From assembly GCA_964615095.1 (NCBI GenBank), contig CAZTPX010000013.1:44498-108497 (forward strand): 64,000 nt of DNA, given 5' to 3'. The position numbers and the translations under genes were made by a program. Shown in pieces: positions 52,284 through 60,376 of this stretch; positions within the stretch are counted from its first letter, which is position 1, and every line of letters starts with the position of its first letter. Source of the stretch: JANXQG01 sp964615095. Its GTDB lineage: Bacteria > Planctomycetota > Planctomycetia > Pirellulales > Thermoguttaceae. The notes beneath the pieces were generated by a model. The model made no database searches. It was not told the DNA's origin and worked only from the letters and a program-made list of their open reading frames with translations.

Positions 52284-53717
52284 ATGTCCGACCAATACAC
52301 CCAGTACGACAATCCTCTAATTGCCCGCTACGCGTCGCCCGCCATGAGCGAACTTTGGAGCCCGCAGCGGAAGTTCAGCACTTGGAGGCGGCTATGGGTG
52401 GCCCTGGCCGAAGCGGAAGCGGAACTCGGCTTGCCCATCAGCCGGGAACAGATCGATGAGCTGCAGCAGCATGTAGACGACATCGATTTTGCCGCGGCCC
52501 AGCAGCACGAGCGGCGGTTGCGGCACGACGTAATGGCCCACGTACATGCCTATGGCGACGTCTGCCCCAAGGCCCGACCGATCATCCACCTGGGCGCGAC
52601 AAGTTGCTACGTGACCGACAACACCGACCTGATCTTATTGCGCGCGGGGCTGGAAATGGTCCGCGACCGCCTCGTCGCCGTGATCGATAGCCTGGCACGC
52701 TTCGCCCGGCAACAGCGGGCCTTGCCCTGCCTGGCCTTCACGCACTTTCAACCGGCCCAGCCCACGACGGTGGGCAAGCGGGCCTGCCTCTGGGCCTACG
52801 ACTTCCTGCTGGACCTGGCCGAAATCGAATTCCGCCTGGCCAACCTCAAGGCCCACGGCTCGAAGGGCACGACCGGCACGCAGGCCAGTTTCCTGGCCCT
52901 GGTGGACGGCGACCACGAAAAGGTCCGGCGGCTGGATGAACTGATCTGCCACAAGATCGGCTTCGCGGAAAGCTATGCCGTGACCGGGCAGACCTATCCA
53001 CGGAAGATCGATTCGCAGGTCCTCGCCGTGCTCTCCGGCATTTCGCAGAGTGCGCACAAGATGGCCACCGACCTGCGGCTCTTGGCGCATCGCAAAGAGC
53101 TTGAAGAGCCGTTCGAGAAGGAACAGATCGGCTCGTCGGCGATGGCCTATAAGCGGAACCCCATGCGTTGCGAGCGGATCTGCTCGCTGGCCCGTTTCGT
53201 CATGAGCTTGGAGAGCAACGCCGCGGCGACGTTGGCCGTGCAATGGCTGGAGCGGACGCTGGACGACAGCGCCAATCGGCGGCTTGTGTTGCCGCAGTCG
53301 TTCCTAGCCACCGATGCCGTGTTGATCCTCTGCCAGAACGTGACCAGCGGCCTAGTCGTCTACCCGCGGGTGATTGCGGCTAATCTCGACACCGAATTGC
53401 CCTTCATGGCCACGGAGAACATCCTCATGGCCGCCGTTGCCGCGGGCGGCGATCGGCAGGATCTGCACGAGCGGATCCGCCAGCACAGCCTGGCCGCGGC
53501 CGCCGTAGTAAAGAATGAAGGCGGCAAGAATGATCTGATGGCGCGCATCGCCGCCGACCCGGCATTTGCTAAGGTCGACTTGAGGTGCGTGCTCGACCCG
53601 GCCCAATTTATCGGCCGCGCCCCGCAGCAGGTGGATGAGTTCCTCGCCGAACAGATCGAGCCGATGCGGGCGAAATACGGCGATCGCTTGACCGCGGACG
53701 TGGATCTCCGCGTGTAA
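52284..53717 (+). CDS. purB: Adenylosuccinate lyase PurB
   Basis: 477 residues of the fumarase/aspartase superfamily. It cleaves SAICAR in purine synthesis and adenylosuccinate in AMP synthesis. The superfamily signature GSSAMAYKRNPMRCE, the histidine of FTHFQPAQPTTVGKR and PIIHLGATSCYVTDNTDL (conserved near the substrate) are all present. Length is normal. The start is ATG 52284; no strong Shine-Dalgarno sequence is seen. It is convergent with the DinB gene, whose stop lies 3 nt beyond. Tetrameric and cytoplasmic in other bacteria. Confidence 0.95.
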   Translation: MSDQYTQYDNPLIARYASPAMSELWSPQRKFSTWRRLWVALAEAEAELGLPISREQIDELQQHVDDIDFAAAQQHERRLRHDVMAHVHAYGDVCPKARPIIHLGATSCYVTDNTDLILLRAGLEMVRDRLVAVIDSLARFARQQRALPCLAFTHFQPAQPTTVGKRACLWAYDFLLDLAEIEFRLANLKAHGSKGTTGTQASFLALVDGDHEKVRRLDELICHKIGFAESYAVTGQTYPRKIDSQVLAVLSGISQSAHKMATDLRLLAHRKELEEPFEKEQIGSSAMAYKRNPMRCERICSLARFVMSLESNAAATLAVQWLERTLDDSANRRLVLPQSFLATDAVLILCQNVTSGLVVYPRVIAANLDTELPFMATENILMAAVAAGGDRQDLHERIRQHSLAAAAVVKNEGGKNDLMARIAADPAFAKVDLRCVLDPAQFIGRAPQQVDEFLAEQIEPMRAKYGDRLTADVDLRV

Positions 53718-53720
53718 TAA

Positions 53721-54209
53721 TCAAAATATCGGCGGCTTGCCCACCTTGCGGCGGACGGCGACGAACTGGCCGGCATGCATCAGCCAGTGCCCACCCAGCA
53801 TGGTCAGCACGGCCGCAACCGTGGGGGCATATTCCCGCATCCGCTCCGGGCCGGGATCGTCCAACTTGCCCTCCGGGATGGCATCCACGGCCGCCAAGGA
53901 CGCGGCTTTCATCTTCGCCGCCAGATCCAAGTAGACGTCCTTGGTGGCGAACTTCGCCGGGTTGTCGCAGCCGGCTGTCTCCTTCGTGTAGCTCTCTTCA
54001 AAGCCTGCCGGTAACGCCGGCGCGGGTTGCCCCAGCGAGCCGAGCATCATTTTCGAAGCCGTGATCAAATGCCCCAACTGCCAGGCAATATGGTTCATGC
54101 CGGCCACGGGCCGAAGCAGGAACTCCGCGTCCGTCAGGTCTTGCACGTAGGCCATGGCGATCCAGTGGTTCTGTTCGATTTGCCAACGGATGTGGTTCTT
54201 CAGCGACAT
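53721..54209 (-). CDS. DinB-family protein
   Basis: 162 residues, all-alpha four-helix bundle. Metal-binding histidines are in MNHIAWQLGHLITAS and GHWLMHAGQFVAVRRK, the DinB/YfiT-type triad. Family members include thiol-S-transferases and proteins of unknown activity, some DNA-damage-induced. It lies 3 nt from the purB stop, convergent. No partner gene. Confidence 0.88.
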   Translation of the reverse strand: MSLKNHIRWQIEQNHWIAMAYVQDLTDAEFLLRPVAGMNHIAWQLGHLITASKMMLGSLGQPAPALPAGFEESYTKETAGCDNPAKFATKDVYLDLAAKMKAASLAAVDAIPEGKLDDPGPERMREYAPTVAAVLTMLGGHWLMHAGQFVAVRRKVGKPPIF

Positions 54210-54500
54210 CGTCGATTCTCCGAGTGTGGTGGTGAATTCGTTTCCAAGTCCGACGTATCATTATACAATGCCGACAAGAAAAGTGGCAGACACACCTTGT
54301 GTGGCACGTGCGAAAGCGGTGGCACGTTTCCTTTTCGGTCGCTGTACTCATCGGGGAGCCTTTCCTCGGCCGGCCCCGGCGGGGCCAAAAAAACGCCAAA
54401 TACCGCCACAAACAACAATGCCACTTTCCCGAGATTTTTGGCCGATTTTTAGCAAGTCACCCAAAGGGTACCTGGCTCGGTGGGGTCTCCAAGAAACACT
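54210..54500. other. Intergenic region with repeats
   Basis: About 290 bases. A GGCCGGCCCC-GGC-GGGGCC stem is followed on the plus strand by seven A residues, so it is not a plus-strand terminator. The right edge is the dispersed repeat 54452-54521. Confidence 0.5.
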
Positions 54501-54521
54501 TCATTCCGCTGAACAGTTGCC
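54452..54521. repeat. Dispersed repeat, copy 2
   Basis: Inverted relative to 38403-38475 (shared TCGGTGGGGTCTCC and CACTTCATTCCGCTGAA). It overlaps the 3' end of the zinc-ribbon gene and supplies its last codons and stop. Confidence 0.75.
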
Positions 54522-55463
54522 ATCATTCTTCCCCCTCGGCGTCAGTCCTCTCCTCCATTCCGCGCTGGTCCGACCGCAGAACCAGGTGGCTGCGCCCATG
54601 AGGAGGAAAATCAGCCCACACCAGCCCGGCGCCGAGTAGCGGACGTCGTTGAGATCGAGTATCAGCGGGCTATTGGGGGGCATAGTCATGGTCAAAGTCA
54701 TGACCATCCCGTAGATGGTCGTGGCGGCGACACAAACCACCATCTGCACGCGGGCCGAAACCCAGTCCGGCACGTTGAGCATCCAGGCCGCATAAATCAA
54801 CTGCAGAACCGCCAGGAACACGGCCGCCAAGGCCCATCGTGGCGCGTGGAAAAGATTGGCATGCCCCATGAGCACCGGCACGAGGCTGGCCAATGCGGCG
54901 ATGACCGGCACGGCGGCCAACCGTAGAGCGGCCCGCCGCTCGACCTCGCCCGGTATCGTGACGTCGGCGGGAAGATATTTTTCCGTCGGCGGCCACAACT
55001 TGCGGAGCCACGCGGGCACTGCAATAGCGGCGACTTTGCGGCGGACAACCGCCGGCTCGCTGACCGCGACCGCGGGCTTGGGCCGCCTGACCGCCGGCAA
55101 CGGCACGTGTACCATGCCCGGTTCTCGCGGCAAGTCCGGTGTCTTCGCCGATGGCGGCGCTGCCGTCGCTTTCCGGGGTTGCGCTGGCGGCGCTGCTTGC
55201 GGCTTTGCAGTCGGCTCCGCGGGGGGCGCTGCTGGCGGTTTTGCGACCGGCTTCAGTGGCGGCGCCGGGGACTTCGCCGGCGCTGTGGGGAGTCTTGGCG
55301 GCGCTGTCGGCGTGGGGTTCGCCGCCGGCTTCTTCACCGGTGTCTTGGCCGGCGCCGGCACGATCATGATGCTGCCGCATGCTCCGCAACGAACCTTCCG
55401 GCCGGCAAGTTGTGCGTCAACCACCAGCACGTGGCCGGAAGGACAAACGATGCGGAAGATCAT
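54501..55463 (-). CDS. Zinc-ribbon, proline/alanine-rich membrane protein
   Basis: 320 residues. The N-terminus IVCPSGHVLVVDAQLAGRKV, then RCGACGSIM, is a cysteine zinc-ribbon-like motif common in planctomycetes. A long PAKPAPP-type linker (about residues 37-130) is followed by four membrane helices (AAVPVIAALASLVPVLMG, ALAAVFLAVLQLIYAAWM, VVCVAATTIYGMVMTLTM, APGWCGLIFLLMGAATWFCG). The last residues and stop come from a dispersed repeat (54452-54521), so the natural C-terminus may have been altered. Function unknown. Confidence 0.65.
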   Translation of the reverse strand: MIFRIVCPSGHVLVVDAQLAGRKVRCGACGSIMIVPAPAKTPVKKPAANPTPTAPPRLPTAPAKSPAPPLKPVAKPPAAPPAEPTAKPQAAPPAQPRKATAAPPSAKTPDLPREPGMVHVPLPAVRRPKPAVAVSEPAVVRRKVAAIAVPAWLRKLWPPTEKYLPADVTIPGEVERRAALRLAAVPVIAALASLVPVLMGHANLFHAPRWALAAVFLAVLQLIYAAWMLNVPDWVSARVQMVVCVAATTIYGMVMTLTMTMPPNSPLILDLNDVRYSAPGWCGLIFLLMGAATWFCGRTSAEWRRGLTPRGKNDGNCSAE

Positions 55464-55473
55464 TTATTCGGGT

Positions 55474-55572
55474 CCCCTCTCCCCGGGGAGAGGGCTTAGT
55501 CAGGTTCCCTCGCCCGCCGGGAAAGGGTTAAGTCTTGTCCCCTCTCCCTCCGGGAAAGGGTTAGGGTGAGGG
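55474..55572. repeat. REP-like CCCCTCTCCC hairpin cluster
   Basis: Three related hairpins in tandem: CCCCTCTCCCCGGGGAGAGGG, CCCTCGCCCGCCGGGAAAGGG-type and CCCCTCTCCCTCCGGGAAAG. They end GTTAGGGTGAGGGC. Same family as 2489-2514. Located between the starts and ends of the neighbouring minus-strand genes. Confidence 0.75.
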
Positions 55573-55672
55573 CAGTACGCGTCAGATCTCAGGAACGATA
55601 GTAGGCCGGATCCCCGGATTCGATCCGACGCTACAATTATCCGCTCTCCGCACCCAACTCCGCAAGAGCCTG

Positions 55673-57637
55673 TCATTCGTCGGCGTAGACCCGCGTGCTT
55701 TCTTCCTTCACCACCGGCCGCTGCATCTCATCGGTCATCAACTGGCAGCGGACCCGCAAGTCGCCGGCCCGGATGCCTTGAGCACGCACGCGGAAGGCGG
55801 CCACAGACTTAGGATCAAGCCGCGGCAGGGCCTCGAAAACGACTTTGCCACTCTCGATGGTGAATCGTGTCGGCCCTTCGGCCGCTAGCGGTTTCAATTC
55901 AGCCGGCAAGAAGATCGACAGTTGCAGGTTGCTCGAGGCCTTCGATCCCTGGTTGGCCACCGTGATTTCATAGGTCGTTTCGCCGCCGACCTCCACCGGG
56001 TCCTTGGTGTGCGACAATTGGAAGAGCACCGCCGCCAGGCCCTCCACCAGCACGGGCTGTTCCTTCTCGACAGCCAGTCCCCGTTGGGCCACCCCACGGA
56101 CTTTGATGTTGAATTGCCCCGGCTCGACCGGCATGGTAACCAGTTCGACTGTGCCCTGCCGATTCACTGGCAGTTCCTCCATCCGCCAATAAACGGCCCG
56201 GGTGGCCTGATCGTAACGTCCGGCGTTGTTGGCGTTGACGAATTTCAGGCCCTGCGGCAGGTAGGCCACCAGTTCGACTTGCTGGGCCGCGGCCGTACCG
56301 GGATTGGAAACCGACAATTGGTAGGTTGCCTCACGCTCCAGGTAGCGGCGTTTGGGGCCAGCCAGGGCGACATCCAACTGCGGCGCGGTGATTTCGAGAT
56401 TGAAGCGGTGTTCGGCACGGAGGTTGGCGTCGGCCTTGGCCGTAATCACGTTGGTGATCGTGCCCGGCTTGACGGCTTTGAGGTGGAGCTGCAACTGGCG
56501 GCTTTCGCCTGGCTTCAAGTCGCCCACGGGATACTCCAGATCCTCGCCGCCGGGATGTTTCAAGCCGGCTGGGATGTGCTCGGCCAACACGATGCCGGTG
56601 GCCTTGCCGCTGCCAGGGTTCGACACGGTGAAGGTGAGCGTCGTCTCGTCGCCCAGCAGCACGCGGTTGACGCCAGCGGTCGCGACCGCCAGTTTCGGGC
56701 GGGTGACGATCGAGCGGGCGGTGGCGTCGGCCTGGAAGCGGACGGTGGCCACGCTGCCGACCTCGCCCTCGTCGGTGGGCATGATCTGCATTTCAACGGT
56801 CGTTCCACTGCCCGGCTTGATCGTGCCCAACGACCAGACCAGTTCGCCCCGCGTGCCTATCGAGGCTGGCGGCGACGTGCCCAGCAGGCGCGTGCCGCGG
56901 GGGACCTGATCGCGGATCTCGACCTCATTGGCGGCCACCGCGCCGGTGTTCCGCACGATGACTTGCAACACCGCCGGCCGGCCAACCTGGATCTCCGGCG
57001 GGGCGATCTTCTGCAGCACGACCGTCGGGCTTTGCAGACCTTCCAGTTGCTTGCTGCCCGGTTGCCCCGTGCCGTTTCCGGTCGAAGTTCCCGCCGCATC
57101 GCTGGCCAGCGCATCGCGGGTCGAGCCCGGAAGGTACGTGTTGCGGGGATCCGGCGAGGCCAGGAACGGTCCCGAAATGGCCCCGCCCGGCGACGGCGAT
57201 CGAGCGGGCACGGCATAGCGGTCGGCCGTGGGCGGCATGAACTGTGGTTCGCTCCCAGCAAAGTGAATCGCGCTGCCCGGATTTGCCGTATTGCCACCCA
57301 CCGGAGTGCCGTCAGCCATCAGGCGGATCCGCATGGGGGCCTGGCCTTGCGGTTCCTCGTCGGAGACCGGCCGTACGCTGCCGTCGCCGGTGGCGCGGCT
57401 GTTGCGAAGCGGGTTTCCGTTGGGCGGGACGTCGGTATCCACGGGGCCTAACCCGCTGCTCTGATAGCTATCCGTGCCGCTGCTGGTCGCGGGCGGCGTT
57501 TGTCCGCCGCGCAGCGGATTGGACGAGCTGTCGTCGGCCGACGCTTCGGCTCCCGTTCGCTGGGCGTGGGCGATGGTCAACAGGCCTAGGGCAACAAGGA
57601 TTCCCAGTATGGAAATGCGAAGAATAGTGCGTTTCAT
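55673..57637 (-). CDS. Secreted DUF11-repeat protein
   Basis: About 654 residues: signal peptide (ILRISILGILVALGLLTIAHA), a low-complexity N-terminal region rich in G/S/P, then at least four DUF11-type immunoglobulin-like repeats. Each has a pattern such as EIQVGRPAVLQVIVRNTGAVAANEV followed by IRDQVPRGTR, or LLGDETTLTFTVSNPGSGKA. DUF11 domains occur in surface adhesins and large cell-envelope proteins. The start is ATG 57635-57637, chosen for the leader peptide. Role unknown. Confidence 0.85.
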   Translation of the reverse strand: MKRTILRISILGILVALGLLTIAHAQRTGAEASADDSSSNPLRGGQTPPATSSGTDSYQSSGLGPVDTDVPPNGNPLRNSRATGDGSVRPVSDEEPQGQAPMRIRLMADGTPVGGNTANPGSAIHFAGSEPQFMPPTADRYAVPARSPSPGGAISGPFLASPDPRNTYLPGSTRDALASDAAGTSTGNGTGQPGSKQLEGLQSPTVVLQKIAPPEIQVGRPAVLQVIVRNTGAVAANEVEIRDQVPRGTRLLGTSPPASIGTRGELVWSLGTIKPGSGTTVEMQIMPTDEGEVGSVATVRFQADATARSIVTRPKLAVATAGVNRVLLGDETTLTFTVSNPGSGKATGIVLAEHIPAGLKHPGGEDLEYPVGDLKPGESRQLQLHLKAVKPGTITNVITAKADANLRAEHRFNLEITAPQLDVALAGPKRRYLEREATYQLSVSNPGTAAAQQVELVAYLPQGLKFVNANNAGRYDQATRAVYWRMEELPVNRQGTVELVTMPVEPGQFNIKVRGVAQRGLAVEKEQPVLVEGLAAVLFQLSHTKDPVEVGGETTYEITVANQGSKASSNLQLSIFLPAELKPLAAEGPTRFTIESGKVVFEALPRLDPKSVAAFRVRAQGIRAGDLRVRCQLMTDEMQRPVVKEESTRVYADE

Positions 57638-57747
57638 AATGGCGGCCGCCAAGAGAGGGTTTATGGCTGCATGATGAGGCACGGGTAACTACCAAAAATC
57701 GCTGCGGGGGGGAAGATCAATTCCTGATAATCTATTGCACAAAATGC

Positions 57748-57775
57748 TTGACGTGCGTGATAAATCGATTATGAT
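57748..57775 (+). promoter_or_regulatory. Sigma-70-type promoter of the helicase-associated-repeat gene
   Basis: TTGACG (57748-57753), a 16-nt spacer and TATGAT (57770-57775), about 70 nt before the ATG at 57846. Good consensus, in an AT-rich gap of the divergent DUF11 gene. Confidence 0.6.
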
Positions 57776-57845
57776 GAGTTAAAGCGGCGTAGCGATAATA
57801 GCGGGGAGCATGCGCAGTATTGCTAGTCATATTCCCCTCTGAAGT

Positions 57846-59042
57846 ATGTGTCGTAACACCATGGACACCCTGCTGGACCCAGAACCGATTGCTGACCGAC
57901 GGGCCGAAAAAGCTCGTGCCGGGCGGCGGCGCGCGCCGGCAGGGGTGGACCGCTGGGAGCAGCGATTTGCGGACCTGATGGCCTTCAAGGCGGCGCACGG
58001 CCATTGCGACGTGCCATCGAGCTACGAGAACGACCCCTCGCTGGCCGTCTGGGTCTTCAACTGCCGTCGGCAGCGGAAGCAGGGCATTCTCGCCGCGGAC
58101 CGCATCGAACGGCTCGACGCCGCTGGTTTCACCTGGGCCGTGCGGACGCGCCGTTTCGTGGCACGCGATTGGGATGCCTTGGTGGCCCAGTTGGAAGCAT
58201 TCTATCGGGAACACGGGCACAGTAATGTCCCACACGCCTGGCTGCAAAATCCCGAGTTGGCTGAGTGGCTGCATGGCGTTCGCTGTAACAAGCGGTCGGG
58301 CCGGCTGGACGCGGATCGCGTGCGGCAGTTGGACGCCTTGGGCGTCGTCTGGGAGCCGCAGCAAACGCGGTGGGAGAACATGTTCGCGGCCCTGGTAGAG
58401 TACCGCCAGCAGTTTGGCGACTGTAACGTGCCCTGTGGCTGGCCGGAGAATCCCGCACTGGCCAGGTGGGTGAAGGGCATGCGGGCTGCGCGGAGTCGGG
58501 GCGAGTTGGACTTCGAGCGGACCCGGCGGTTGGAGGCGATCGGCTTCGGCTGGGACCGTGGCGGCGATTCGCGCTGGGAGGAGATGTTTGCCCTGCTGGC
58601 CGACTTCCGCCGCCTGCATGGCCATTGCCGCATCTCCACGCTATCGGAAGACTCCCGTTTGCTTGGCAACTGGGTGCATACGCAGCGGACTTTGCGCAAG
58701 CAAGGGCGGTTGGACAAGGAGCGGATCGACCGGCTGGATGCCATCGGTTTCACCTGGGATCTGCGCCGCGAGCGCTGGGACGAAATGCTTGCCGCGCTGG
58801 AGGAATATCGCGATGCCAACGGGCACTGCGACGTTCCGCAGGCCCGCTCGGGCGATTCCAAGTTGGGCAACTGGGTGATGATGCAGCGGGCGGCCTACAA
58901 GGCCGGCCGATTGGACGGCGATCAGATCGAGCGGTTGCAGGCAATCGGCTTCCACTTCAGCATTGTCGGCGATCGGATCCTGGTGTCCCAGCCCGAGAAG
59001 TCTCGTCCGGCCGCTCGGCCCGGCAAACGTCGTGCTGCTTAG
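57846..59042 (+). CDS. Helicase-associated (HA) domain repeat protein without a helicase
   Basis: 398 residues, essentially five tandem copies of the HA domain of about 70 residues. Each runs W...L...Y...HGHCDVP...L..WV...R...K.GRL...RI.RLDAIGF.W (for example RWDEMLAALEEYRDANGHCD and LGNWVMMQRAAYKAGRLDGD). HA domains usually follow a DEAD-type helicase, but no helicase motor is present here. They may bind nucleic acid. Start ATG 57846 or the one five codons on. A good promoter lies upstream. The function is unknown. Confidence 0.82.
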   Translation: MCRNTMDTLLDPEPIADRRAEKARAGRRRAPAGVDRWEQRFADLMAFKAAHGHCDVPSSYENDPSLAVWVFNCRRQRKQGILAADRIERLDAAGFTWAVRTRRFVARDWDALVAQLEAFYREHGHSNVPHAWLQNPELAEWLHGVRCNKRSGRLDADRVRQLDALGVVWEPQQTRWENMFAALVEYRQQFGDCNVPCGWPENPALARWVKGMRAARSRGELDFERTRRLEAIGFGWDRGGDSRWEEMFALLADFRRLHGHCRISTLSEDSRLLGNWVHTQRTLRKQGRLDKERIDRLDAIGFTWDLRRERWDEMLAALEEYRDANGHCDVPQARSGDSKLGNWVMMQRAAYKAGRLDGDQIERLQAIGFHFSIVGDRILVSQPEKSRPAARPGKRRAA

Positions 59043-59105
59043 TTTCTGTGTGCAAGCAAGCCGCCCTTTCAGTGTAATGATGTGCATTGGCGGCCTTTAT
59101 GCTTA

Positions 59106-59197
59106 AGGACCGGCGAATCAATAACTGTCGGAAGTCGACGCCGTAGGTGTGACTTTAGTCGCCTCTACAACACGACACTTATTGATTCGCCGGTCCT
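59106..59197. repeat. MITE-like element with AGGACCGGCGAATCAATAA terminal inverted repeats
   Basis: 19-nt perfect terminal inverted repeats (59106-59124 and 59179-59197) bound a 54-nt core. The terminal sequence AGGACCGG-CGAAT...AATAA resembles the ends of the elements at 20817 and 40001 (AGGACCGGACGATAAATAA). Confidence 0.88.
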
Positions 59198-59205
59198 AAC
59201 CCTAG

Positions 59206-59245
59206 GGAACGCCGGGGCACCCGCGCAGCGGGTCGATGGCGTTCC
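59206..59245. repeat. ACCCGC-GGGT palindromic repeat copy
   Basis: GGAACGCC...GGCGTTCC ends with inner CACCCGC/GCGGGTC. Same family as 52146-52184. Confidence 0.8.
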
Positions 59246-59361
59246 GCGAATATTGGGGACGGCCTCTCAGTTTTCCGGCGGCCGTTGTGCGAAACCGGAC
59301 ACCCGGGTGGCAGAAACGGTTGCCGCAACCTACAATAGAGGCTGGAATTCTCACACGTTAG

Positions 59362-59434
59362 GCCCCCGTAGCTCAGGGGATAGAGCAATGGATTTCTAAT
59401 CCATTGGTCGCAGGTTCGAATCCTGCCGGGGGTA
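59362..59434 (+). tRNA. tRNA-Arg (anticodon TCT)
   Basis: 73 nt folding into a cloverleaf: acceptor GCCCCCG / CGGGGGT (one G-T pair), D stem GCTC/GAGC, anticodon stem ATGGA/TCCAT with loop TTTCTAA, and T arm GCAGG-TTCGAAT-CCTGC. The TCT anticodon reads AGA/AGG arginine codons. CCA is not encoded. The 3' half is also the target of a tyrosine integrase (next feature). Confidence 0.95.
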
Positions 59435-59878
59435 CTTCATAAGCCTTTTAACAATAGGGAGTTGCGTCGCCGCCATGGGCCTCAAATTCACGCGTAGAGG
59501 GGGGAACGGCACCAGAAACGGCACTTGCTCGCCCGGAGACCTATAAAGGTCTTCGGCGATCTCGTCGGCGTCCAGGTCGACGTAGAAGGCCATCGTGGTC
59601 TGGATGCTTTCGTGCCGCATCATCCGCATCAAGGTGGGGGCTTTTACCCTCGGTGCCCAGCGGGTGCCAGACGACCGCCGTAGATCGTGGGCCGAGGCGA
59701 ACTTGATGTCTCCCCTCTTTAGATCCGTACGCACGACCACGCGGGTCAGCCTACCGATCACACTCAACATTCGGCCCGCTCGCTCAGCGTTGGCCCGGAG
59801 CCCTTCCGCTTGGCCGCGACGTTGCCGCAATGCGGGCCTCGTGGCAGGCCAGGTCGGGGCTACGGACGCAGATGTCAA
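59396..59878 (-). pseudogene. C-terminal remnant of a tyrosine integrase next to tRNA-Arg
   Basis: The 160-codon frame encodes the catalytic part of a phage-type integrase: SAHDLRRSSGTRWAPRV, LMRMMRHESIQTTMAFYVDL (box II HxxR, H/R and Y). The N-terminal core-binding and first arginine regions are missing; upstream of about 59870 the similarity stops. Its 3' end runs into tRNA-Arg and would read PRQDSNLRPMD across it, a well-known artefact of tRNA sequence. A genomic island probably integrated at the tRNA 3' end and was later lost, leaving only this tail. Confidence 0.75.
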
Positions 59879-60376
59879 GAAAAATCAGTGCGTTGGACGG
59901 CCAATTCACCACGCCAGAGACAGTCTTTTCTGTCAATCGAGGGGGTTGGCGTCGCATTTCCTTGCGAGCGGAGGTGTGCCCAACCGCTGCGGGCAAGCAG
60001 TCGCGAAAAGCTTCCGATGCAATACGGCCAGCCGGCGGAGAAGGCGGGAAAGAGAAAAGACTCGCCGCAGAAAGGCCCGACTCGCCATAGTCGCTCTGCA
60101 CTTGGGTGAGTCGGCCCTTGCACGCGGCATGCTCCAAGTAGAACAATGGCCCGATCCGGTTGATGGCTATCAAATTCGTGTCGCACGGCGCGGCATATAG
60201 GATGCGCCATTAGGGTGTGGAAACGGTCCACACCTTTTTTGCTGTTGGAATTCGTTTCCGCTGAGTCTGGACCAGCCGCCGTAGAGGGATAGAATTAGCG
60301 GCAACCGCGGTTGTGGGATCCATGTCGTTGACTTTCTCGTGCATATTCCGCTTTCTCGATCGAGAATTACACCCCT
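59879..60376. other. Intergenic region, decayed island remnant and terminator
   Basis: About 500 bases with no intact gene. Overlapping open frames in several phases are consistent with decayed DNA. The terminator at 60214-60241 lies here, and the kinase gene's promoter must be close to its right end. Confidence 0.5.
60214..60241 (+). terminator. Rho-independent terminator
   Basis: Perfect 8-bp stem GGTGTGGA/TCCACACC, AACGG loop, then seven T residues, oriented for plus-strand transcripts. The only known plus-strand gene before it is tRNA-Arg, about 780 nt away, so insertion of the island may have pushed the tRNA and its terminator apart. Confidence 0.8.

Larger units (their letters stand above)
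59043..59361. other. Intergenic region with two short repeats before tRNA-Arg
   Basis: Contains the MITE-like 59106-59197 and the palindromic repeat 59206-59245. The last 100 bases before the tRNA probably hold its promoter. Confidence 0.6.

Noticed and set aside
54210..54420. GGCCGGCCCC-GGC-GGGGCC followed by seven A residues, as a terminator
   Set aside because: The A run is on the wrong side for either strand; it is only a palindrome in GC-rich DNA.
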